The notes under the pieces: generated by a model
Databases searched by the model: none
Seen by the model: only the letters and a program-made list of their open reading frames with translations
What the model was told of the DNA's origin: nothing
Position numbers and translations under genes: made by a program
DNA from: Pseudomonas sp. MWU13-2105
GTDB taxonomy: Bacteria > Pseudomonadota > Gammaproteobacteria > Pseudomonadales > Pseudomonadaceae
DNA length: 64,000 nucleotides
Assembly (NCBI RefSeq): GCF_023242315.1
Contig: NZ_JALLIY010000012.1
Location: 204,953-268,952 of the forward strand
Reading direction: 5' to 3'
Shown here: in pieces, positions 9,688-15,848 of the stretch
How positions within the stretch are numbered: position 1 is the first letter of the stretch
How the letters are laid out: each line of letters starts with the position of its first letter

Positions 9688-9762
9688 GTTCCAATTCCTT
9701 TTGAGCTGCGCCAATCCGTAGAGGCGCCAGATATCAAGATAAAAAACTGCGGGTTGTGAGAC

Positions 9763-10272
9763 CTAAGGCAGCGGGTGGGTGGCGAACCAGGCACGCGCTT
9801 CGGCAGGCAGGACACCGATGCCCTGCCAGGTCTTGATACTCAAGCCACGCTCATCGCCCCGATGCCCCAGGTGACGGCCGAAGCGTTGCGCCCAGAGACG
9901 ACTGTGCAGCAATTTCGATAGCTGCCTGGTATGCCCGAAAGGCGCGACCCAGTCGCTGATCCAAAGACGTTCGCCACTGTTCCAGTCGGCCTCCGGCATG
10001 CACACCGGCGGGTTGTGCAGATAGCGCTGTTCGGCCTCGGCACTGAGGTTCATCCACGCCATATAGAACACCGGCCTGCCTTGCTCGCTGGCAAGCATGA
10101 ACTGGCGCTGCTTGATCGCCGGCAGCAGCAGCGCCGACAAGCTATGCAACGGCGCATCGCGATGAGCCGCCGAGTGCATCCACAGCCAGACGGCGGAGCC
10201 GAGCACGCTCGCTTCGTTCCAGGGTTCGTCGAACAGCTGGGGTGCAAGGATTTCAAGACTGCCAAAACGCAT
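9763..10272 (-). CDS. HlyC/CdiC-type toxin-activating lysine acyltransferase
   Basis: About 169 residues of the RTX toxin-activating lysine-acyltransferase family, which transfers a fatty acyl group from acyl-ACP to lysines of an exported toxin. Family landmarks are in order. AAHRDAPL carries the histidine equivalent to HlyC His23. LLPAIKQRQFMLA follows. FYMAWMNLSAEAEQRYL resembles HlyC CSWANLSLENE. DWNSGERLWISDWVAPFG contains the conserved aspartate. The ATG at 10272 has GGAGG five bases upstream and is preferred over a TTG five codons earlier. The gene starts 11 bp after the tpsB stop and precedes tpsA, so the expected substrate is the TpsA exoprotein. That acylation is inferred from family and context. 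Confidence 0.88.
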   Translation of the reverse strand: MRFGSLEILAPQLFDEPWNEASVLGSAVWLWMHSAAHRDAPLHSLSALLLPAIKQRQFMLASEQGRPVFYMAWMNLSAEAEQRYLHNPPVCMPEADWNSGERLWISDWVAPFGHTRQLSKLLHSRLWAQRFGRHLGHRGDERGLSIKTWQGIGVLPAEARAWFATHPLP

Positions 10273-10283
10273 ATCTGCCTCCG

Positions 10284-12044
10284 TCAAAATGACCAGCTGA
10301 GATTGAAACCAGCAGTCACATCGGCCGTCTCAAAGTTCTTGGGTTTCATAAGTGGTTGGCCAAGGAACAGGTCGTAGGACACCTGCTTGTAGCCACCGCG
10401 CATACCGACCACCGCACCGGCGAGTCGATTCCCGGACAGGTACTGGGCGGAGTGTCCGCCGACCTCGCCATAATCGACGCCGAGATAGAGTTCCTGGCTG
10501 TTCTGGAAGACAAACCAGCCCAGGTCATTGCGCAAGGTCCAGCCCCGTTCGGCGGAGAGGATCTGTTCGCCATCGAACCCGCGGACGCTGTAGCGCCCCC
10601 CGATGGAGAAGCGATCCTGGGCCACCAGCGGCGAGCGGTCCCATTGGCTACGCCAAGCGCCGATGTAGCGAAATTGCTGTGTCCCGATACGGAATGGGCT
10701 TTGCAGTTGAGCGCTGGCGCTGATGATCTTCGACCGTGAAGTCCCCTCGTCGAGGTCTTCTTCCGGTGCGCGCAAGGCATGGAACGCCCCGGTACCGCGT
10801 CGATAGCTCAAGCCCAGATCCAGGGTGTTGCTGCCAATGAACTCGCGATGATCCAGCCCCATCTGCCACCCGGCCATGCGCCGGCGCTGCACTTCAATTT
10901 CGGTGTCATCGATGTAGTTGCTGGAAGTCCGCGTCCAGCCACTGACCCAGGCCGACGTCTTGCGCACGGCGTCACGGTAGAGCAGTCGAGAAAGTTTCAG
11001 CTCGTTGTTGTTACTGTGGCCCTGATAGTCATAACTCTGATTGTTCCCGGCCACGGTCTGGTGATAGTAGTACTCGCTGGAGGTCAGCCCCAGTTGCCAG
11101 TAGTCGTACGGCAGCGAGTAGTACAGGGTGTGCCCTTCGGAACCACGATCACCACTTTTGCCACCGCCCAGGTTGTGGCTGAAACTGGCATAGAACAGGT
11201 CATTGAGGCTCAGCGGATTGTCCAGCGACAACGCGACGTTGCCCTGATACCTGCCGGTGTCCTTGCTACCCGAGTCGTCCATCGACAGGCTCACGCGCGC
11301 AATGGAAGCTTGCTTCCAGAGGATCACCACATCGCTTTCACCCGGTTTGGCATCGGCGTCGGTTGCCGGCGTGATCTGCACGTCGGCCTCGGCCGTGGGC
11401 ACCCGTTTGAAGTTCTCCAGCGCCTGTTCGATGTCCCGCAGGTTCAACAGCTCACCGGGTTGGGCGGGCATGGCGTTCCACAGTGTCGCCCGCGACGAGG
11501 TGCCGTCGGCAAACCGGATATGTTTGATGCGTCCCGGAATCAGTACCAGGGAAAGCGTCCCCTGGCTCAGGTCCTGAGGTGCTGCCAGCACCCGCGTGGT
11601 GACGAAGCCCCGCGCAATGATCAGGTTCTGTATGCGCTTCATGGTCAGGTTGATGCCCGCAGCACCCAGGCAACGACCTAGTGCGGGATCAGACGCCGGG
11701 TTGGCGGCACGCAGGGCCCACTGGAAAGCCGCCGAATCCTCGCCTTCGAGCACAATATGGCGAATGGTGAAGCAGGGCGCTTCATGGGCCGGCAGCAGGC
11801 CCTGGCCATCATCGGCGGAAGCCTTGAGGCGTACGTCAGGGGAGGAGTCGAGCTGCTCACGCAGGACACGTTCGCGCTCTTGCTGGCGCAGCAACGGCTG
11901 TTCCGGTGCCACCGGCTCGGCCGCCATGGCCGTGAGGCTGGCAGACAGGCTGATGACTGCGAAAGGGTAAAACGAGCGTTGCAAAACTGACCGACCGGTC
12001 ACACTGGCATGCAACCGGGCACACAAACGAGGCTTGAAAAACAC
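10284..12044 (-). CDS. TpsB: ShlB/FhaC/HecB-family outer-membrane transporter
   Basis: Outer-membrane beta-barrel that exports the adjacent TpsA. A signal sequence (SLSASLTAMAAEP) precedes an N-terminal helix region, two POTRA domains (about residues 90-235, CFTIRHIVLEG and VLIPGRIKHIRFADG) and a C-terminal 16-strand barrel. The barrel includes GGRYSVRGFDGE, the L6-loop VRGF motif of Omp85/TpsB proteins, and ends in an aromatic residue (LSWSF). I chose the GTG at 12044 because AGGGA sits six bases upstream; an ATG at 12083 would add 13 residues but lacks a ribosome site. It heads the minus-strand operon and is divergent from an AraC regulator. The last 11 bp before the acyltransferase suggest coupled translation. 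Confidence 0.92.
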   Translation of the reverse strand: MFFKPRLCARLHASVTGRSVLQRSFYPFAVISLSASLTAMAAEPVAPEQPLLRQQERERVLREQLDSSPDVRLKASADDGQGLLPAHEAPCFTIRHIVLEGEDSAAFQWALRAANPASDPALGRCLGAAGINLTMKRIQNLIIARGFVTTRVLAAPQDLSQGTLSLVLIPGRIKHIRFADGTSSRATLWNAMPAQPGELLNLRDIEQALENFKRVPTAEADVQITPATDADAKPGESDVVILWKQASIARVSLSMDDSGSKDTGRYQGNVALSLDNPLSLNDLFYASFSHNLGGGKSGDRGSEGHTLYYSLPYDYWQLGLTSSEYYYHQTVAGNNQSYDYQGHSNNNELKLSRLLYRDAVRKTSAWVSGWTRTSSNYIDDTEIEVQRRRMAGWQMGLDHREFIGSNTLDLGLSYRRGTGAFHALRAPEEDLDEGTSRSKIISASAQLQSPFRIGTQQFRYIGAWRSQWDRSPLVAQDRFSIGGRYSVRGFDGEQILSAERGWTLRNDLGWFVFQNSQELYLGVDYGEVGGHSAQYLSGNRLAGAVVGMRGGYKQVSYDLFLGQPLMKPKNFETADVTAGFNLSWSF

Positions 12045-12290
12045 GACACATCCCTGAGAATAAAACGTCCTGCAATGCACCATGAGTCAGCGCATTGTCG
12101 AGCACTTGTATTGAAGAACCGACAAGAGCGAAACAATTAGATACATCGACTCAGGAAAGTTCCGAATCCCAGAGAAACAAACGAGCCGGCGACGACAACC
12201 CCGCACAAACCAAAATCCCGCATAGCGTCGCAAAGACCGCCCTCGCCCCTTAGAATGTCGGCATCCGGTCAGTCGTTAAGGACAGTGTCG

Positions 12291-13196
12291 ATGTCGAGCC
12301 CCTCCCGTGTGCGCACCTATGGCATGCAGCAACGCAGCGACCGCCCGGACTTCTATATCCGTGACAAACAGGCCCGCCCGGCCATCGTCACCCCACACCG
12401 GCATGACTATTTCCAGATCCAGATCAACCTGGGCGGCGACACCGTGCAGCACATCGGCGGCGCCATCCGACCTTATCCGCGCCAGGCCCTGGCGTTTATC
12501 CTGCCCCATCGCCTGCACCTGATCCCGCACCCGGAAGACGGCAATTTTGTCCTGATCAACTTTTCCCAGGCGTTTTTCCTGCCGCACCTGCATTGCGACC
12601 CGTTGGATCTGGAGGACCTCTCTATCCATGACCTGCCGGAGCTATCACCGTTCCAGCATCAGGAGCACCTGGATTTTATCCTCGCCGACCATGACTTCGC
12701 CGAAGTCCTGCTCCTGCTGGAAAAGATGCGCGAGCTGGATCAGGGTCGCGATCTTGGCACCCGCCAGGCGCTCAAGGGCTGCCTGCTGCAACTGACCGGC
12801 AAGATCTGCAGCCTGTATGCAGACGAGTTGCAGGCCCTGTCGGCGAACAAGGCGGCACGACGCGGCCGACGGGATGCACTGGCGCGGGTCTCGAGTTATC
12901 TGCGCGAGCATATCGCCGACCCGGCGCTGAACCTCAAGGACACCGCCGAGGCAGCCTTTCTGTCGCCCAACTACCTGACCCACTTGCTGCGCAAGGAAAC
13001 CGGCAGCACCTTCTCGGAGCTGGTCCTGGAACGCCGCATGCGCCTGGCGCGCACGCATCTGCTCAACAGCGAAAAGCCGGTGAGCCAGATTGCGCAACTG
13101 TGTGGTTTTGCCGACGAGGCCTACTTTTCACGCCGTTTCAAGGCCACCCAGGGCCTGCCACCGGGGCAGTTTCGGCGCCAGCGGCAAGAATCCTGA
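12291..13196 (+). CDS. AraC family transcriptional regulator
   Basis: About 301 residues. An N-terminal cupin-like sensor (TPHRHDYFQIQINLGGD ... ALAFILPHRLHLIPHP) is followed by a C-terminal double helix-turn-helix. The first HTH is LNLKDTAEAAFLSPNYLTHLL and the second SQIAQLCGFADEAYFSRRFK, ending in the usual GLPPGQFRRQR. The ATG at 12291 has AAGGA eight bases upstream; an ATG at 12255 has none. It is divergent from the two-partner secretion operon across about 250 bp, so it may regulate that operon, but this is inferred from position only. Effector unknown. Confidence 0.85.
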   Translation: MSSPSRVRTYGMQQRSDRPDFYIRDKQARPAIVTPHRHDYFQIQINLGGDTVQHIGGAIRPYPRQALAFILPHRLHLIPHPEDGNFVLINFSQAFFLPHLHCDPLDLEDLSIHDLPELSPFQHQEHLDFILADHDFAEVLLLLEKMRELDQGRDLGTRQALKGCLLQLTGKICSLYADELQALSANKAARRGRRDALARVSSYLREHIADPALNLKDTAEAAFLSPNYLTHLLRKETGSTFSELVLERRMRLARTHLLNSEKPVSQIAQLCGFADEAYFSRRFKATQGLPPGQFRRQRQES

Positions 13197-13197
13197 A

Positions 13198-13413
13198 TCA
13201 GGCCCGACACTCGACGTGCAACACCCCGTCCGCCGCTGTCGTACAGGTAATCCTCAGCGGCAGAAAACTCTCGATCACGCGAATATTGCTGTACAGATGC
13301 TCAGTCATGCCGGGCGTAGTGAAACGCCCCGTCACCATCGACAGACTCAGCCCGCTACGCAATACCTGCCCGCCTCCCATGGCGCCATCCAGGTCAATCA
13401 CATCCCTTTCCAT
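13198..13413 (-). pseudogene. rtcA: internally deleted RNA 3'-phosphate cyclase (rtcA remnant)
   Basis: A 71-codon frame whose first ~28 residues (DLDGAMGGGQVLRSGLSLSM) match the N-terminus of RtcA. Its last ~40 (TEHLYSNIRVIESFLPLRIT) match the RtcA C-terminus. The roughly 270 residues between, with the catalytic histidine, are absent, although the frame is kept. In full-length RtcA both sides of the apparent junction contain a G-x-F-T sequence, so a short-repeat deletion is plausible. A ribosome site (GAAGG) is still present and the ORF starts 9 bp after the upstream gene, in normal rtcBA operon position. It cannot be an active cyclase. Confidence 0.8.
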
Positions 13414-13422
13414 ATCCTTCCT

Positions 13423-14211
13423 TCATGCATAGCTGTAAACCATTTCCCTCAGGTAGCGATCCAGCCGTTGACTGTCTTCAGTGGTACGCGGCAATACCGG
13501 TACCGGACGCTCCAATTGTGTTTCGATAAACCCGTGCAGCGCCGGACGCCGAGGGCCGTAGGCGGATTCATCCGCACTGCGCTTAAGCCGTAGTAACTCA
13601 TCAACCTCCTCCAGCAACAGCGGATCGTCGACGGTCTTGAGCAGGGCATCGAACGTCATGGGCGGGCGACCCAATCCCATGTCGATCCAGCGCACCGCCA
13701 ACAAAGGTCGCAGCACGTAGAAATATTTCTTGAAACGCACTGTCTCGCCTTGCAAGTAGCCGCGGAAATTCTTCCTGGCCATCGACAGGTAGTGATTGCG
13801 CGCGGCTGGCGGGCTATAGAACGCTTCAGCCAGTTCACGCAACGACCGGGTCGCGACCTCTTCGCTGTGATACACCAAGGGCGAGTCGAGCCATTCGAGC
13901 AAGGTCGGGTTGGACTTGCGCAACAACCCGAGGGTCTTGCGCAGCTCCCAGCCGCTGATATCCAGCTCGTCGTCCAAGGGCCGTTCGATCACATCCCGAG
14001 CCTCACTGACCTGGATGAACCAGTCCGGTTTTTCCACATAGACAAACCGCACATCGTAATCACTGTCCGTCGACGAAAAGCCCCAGGCGCGGCTGCCGGA
14101 CTCGCAGGCATACAGCACCTTGACGTTGCGCTCGCGCTCTATCCGCGCAAGCTCCTCCAGCACCCGGGCGCGCATGGCGCTATCCAGCGGGTGACGTTCT
14201 GCATGTTCCAT
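13423..14211 (-). CDS. RlaP/YcgL-type predicted nucleotidyltransferase
   Basis: 262-residue protein of the COG3541 nucleotidyltransferase family (RlaP, an RNA-ligase-associated DNA-polymerase-beta-fold enzyme). The catalytic signature is complete: ESGSRAWGF (the GS...W helix) followed by STDSDYDVRFVY, giving the metal-binding D-x-D. An alpha-helical C-terminal region follows, with ARKNFRGYLQGETVRFKKYFYVLRPLLA. It is encoded directly between rtcB and the rtcA remnant on the same strand, 22 bp after rtcB. The family has been predicted to add or remove nucleotides at damaged RNA ends before ligation. No substrate is established, so the repair role is inference from context. Confidence 0.82.
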   Translation of the reverse strand: MEHAERHPLDSAMRARVLEELARIERERNVKVLYACESGSRAWGFSSTDSDYDVRFVYVEKPDWFIQVSEARDVIERPLDDELDISGWELRKTLGLLRKSNPTLLEWLDSPLVYHSEEVATRSLRELAEAFYSPPAARNHYLSMARKNFRGYLQGETVRFKKYFYVLRPLLAVRWIDMGLGRPPMTFDALLKTVDDPLLLEEVDELLRLKRSADESAYGPRRPALHGFIETQLERPVPVLPRTTEDSQRLDRYLREMVYSYA

Positions 14212-14233
14212 CTTTATTTCCTTTCAATCCGCT

Positions 14234-15460
14234 CTATCCCTTTACACACACCACCTGCCGCAAGGTGTGCAACACTTCCACCAACTCGCGCTGGGCGTGC
14301 ATGACCTGGTCAATGTCCTTGTAGGCCATCGGAATCTCATCGATCACCGCCGCGTCCTTGCGGCACTCCACGTGGGCCGTTGCCCGGATCTGGTCCTCGA
14401 CGGTGAACAGTTGCTTGGCCCGGGTACGGCTCATCGTCCGTCCGGCACCATGGCTGCAGGAGCAAAACGACTCTTCGTTGCCCAGCCCGCGCACGATGAA
14501 GCTCTTGGCCCCCATGGAACCTGGAATGATCCCCAGTTCGCCCTTCTTCGCCGACACCGCCCCCTTGCGGGTCACCAGAACCTCTTCACCGAAGTGCCGC
14601 TCCTTCTGCACATAGTTGTGATGGCAGTTCACCGCCTCCAGCGCTACATCAAAGGGCTTGCTGATCACCTGGCGTGTCGCCGCGATCACTGCCTGCATCA
14701 TCAGCGCACGGTTCTGCCGGGCGAAATCCTGGGCCCAGCCGACGGCTTCGACATAATCGTCGAAATGCTGGCTGCCCTCTTCAAAGTACGCCAGGTCCCG
14801 ATCCGGCAGGTTGGCGATATGCTCGCGCATATCGGCCCGGGCCATCTCGATGAACAAGTTGCCGATGGCGTTGCCGACGCCACGCGAACCGCTGTGCAAC
14901 ATGAACCAGACGCGGTTCGTCTCATCCAGACAGACTTCGATGAAGTGATTGCCTGAACCCAGCGTCCCCAGGTGACTGCGGTTATTGCTCTTCGCAAGCT
15001 TGGGATACTTGTCGGTGATCGCCTTGAACCGCGACTCCAGCGCCGACCACGCCAGATCAGCCGCGCTCGGAACATGATCCCAGGCGCCCTTATCTCGACC
15101 GCCGCGAGTACCGCTACGCCCATGGGGCACTGCCCGCTCGATGGCCGTGCGCAAACCGTGCAGGTTGTCCGGCAGATCACTGGCGGTCAGCGAGGTGCAG
15201 GCGGCAATCATGCCGCAGCCAATATCAACGCCGACCGCCGCCGGGATGATCGCGCCCATTGTGGGAATCACACTGCCAATGGTCGAGCCCTTGCCCAGGT
15301 GCACGTCCGGCATCACCGCCATATGTTTGAAAATGAACGGCATCCTTGCCGTATTCATCAGTTGCTCACGAGCCTCTGGCTCGACCGGGACGCCCTGGGT
15401 CCAGAGTTTGATCGGCTTGCCGTTGGCGACTTCGAGCAAGGTGTAGGTCTGGTCTTGCAT
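14234..15460 (-). CDS. rtcB: RtcB RNA ligase (3'-phosphate/5'-OH, GTP-dependent)
   Basis: About 408 residues, closely resembling E. coli RtcB along its whole length. It joins RNA 2',3'-cyclic phosphate or 3'-phosphate ends to 5'-OH ends through a GMP-histidine intermediate. The metal-binding core PDVHLGKGSTIGSVIPT ... VGVDIGCGM, LGTLGSGNHFIE, NCHHNYVQKE, IIPGSMGAKSFIV and the guanylylated-histidine region CSCSHGAGRTMSR are all intact. The chosen start (MQDQTYTLLEV) matches the family N-terminus. The frame stays open 115 codons further upstream, but that stretch lies in the structured RNA modules and is not coding. Expression is probably from the sigma54 promoter upstream of rsr. Confidence 0.96.
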   Translation of the reverse strand: MQDQTYTLLEVANGKPIKLWTQGVPVEPEAREQLMNTARMPFIFKHMAVMPDVHLGKGSTIGSVIPTMGAIIPAAVGVDIGCGMIAACTSLTASDLPDNLHGLRTAIERAVPHGRSGTRGGRDKGAWDHVPSAADLAWSALESRFKAITDKYPKLAKSNNRSHLGTLGSGNHFIEVCLDETNRVWFMLHSGSRGVGNAIGNLFIEMARADMREHIANLPDRDLAYFEEGSQHFDDYVEAVGWAQDFARQNRALMMQAVIAATRQVISKPFDVALEAVNCHHNYVQKERHFGEEVLVTRKGAVSAKKGELGIIPGSMGAKSFIVRGLGNEESFCSCSHGAGRTMSRTRAKQLFTVEDQIRATAHVECRKDAAVIDEIPMAYKDIDQVMHAQRELVEVLHTLRQVVCVKG

Positions 15461-15507
15461 ATTCTTCATTTCCTGATGGCCAAAACACCGGCCTTGTCCT
15501 GGGTTAA

Positions 15508-15624
15508 CGGCGACAACAAAGGGGTGAAACAGGCACCGCGCTCTGACCACTGAGCTATTACCTTGCGGCAAGCGGGAATCGAACCCACCACCACGGCGTA
15601 CTGTAGTTCCACCGGCATTCGCCG
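15508..15624 (-). ncRNA. Y-RNA-like module 3, with permuted tRNA-like domain (YrlA-like)
   Basis: Predicted Ro60-binding RNA, read on the minus strand. Outer helix CGGCGA/TCGCCG (15624-15619 with 15513-15508). Internal loop ATGCC against CCTTTGTTG. Inner helix GGTGGAAC/GTTTCACC (15613-15606 with 15530-15523). Third helix CGCCG/CGGTG. The inside is a tRNA mimic in permuted order: a T-arm (GTGGG, loop TTCGATT, CCCGC; 15588-15572), a short linker where the acceptor stem would be, then a D-arm (GCTC, loop AGTGGTCA, GAGC; 15555-15540). Salmonella YrlA has the same kind of tRNA-like module and the same place beside rsr and rtcB. Transcript ends are unknown. Confidence 0.8.
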
Positions 15625-15646
15625 GAGTAAAACCATCAATCAAAGC

Positions 15647-15733
15647 GGTACGACAAGAAGAAGTGACTGATCCGTGTTTCCACGGGCCGGACTTGAGCCG
15701 GCATTCAGATGTACAGCCACAGGCATTCGTACC
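15647..15733 (-). ncRNA. Y-RNA-like module 2, with T-arm-like hairpin only
   Basis: Same helix plan as its neighbours. Outer helix GGTACGA/TCGTACC (7 bp). Internal loop ATGCCT against TTCTTCTTG. Inner helix GTGGCTG/CAGTCAC (7 bp, one G-U). The interior holds a T-arm-like hairpin (GCCGG, loop CTCAAGT, CCGGC; 15702-15686). Directly after it is a GNRA-capped hairpin (CCGTG, GAAA, CACGG; 15685-15672) where an acceptor stem would be. No D-arm is recognisable. It looks like a partial or degenerate version of the tRNA-like module in the downstream RNA. Confidence 0.7.
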
Positions 15734-15740
15734 TTCGTTA

Positions 15741-15796
15741 CAACTGACAAGGGTGTGGTGAGACATCTTCGATGTAGTCCCACCGGCATTCAGTTG
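15741..15796 (-). ncRNA. Y-RNA-like module 1, minimal stem without tRNA-like domain
   Basis: Outer helix CAACTGA/TCAGTTG (15796-15790 with 15747-15741). Internal loop ATGCC against ACACCCTTG. Inner helix GGTGGGAC/GTCTCACC (15784-15777 with 15764-15757). The apical part is only twelve bases and can close further as ACATC/GATGT. The outer helix differs completely in sequence from those of the next two modules, yet it pairs perfectly and closes the same internal loop. That is good evidence for a conserved protein-binding fold. It lies about 50 bp after the rsr stop; a separate hairpin (GCATCC/GGATGC, 15841-15817) lies between. Confidence 0.68.
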
Positions 15797-15848
15797 CCAC
15801 GACATTCAGCATCGTTGCATCCACACCTTTCGGGCGGATGCGTCTTTG

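Noticed and set aside
15540..15588. Apparent tRNA gene (T-arm and D-arm motifs)
   Set aside because: The arms are in permuted order with no acceptor stem or anticodon loop, so it is a tRNA mimic within a Y-RNA-like RNA, not a tRNA gene.
15461..15805. 115 extra in-frame codons upstream of rtcB
   Set aside because: They translate the structured RNA modules, have no similarity to RtcB N-termini, and the family start is at 15460.
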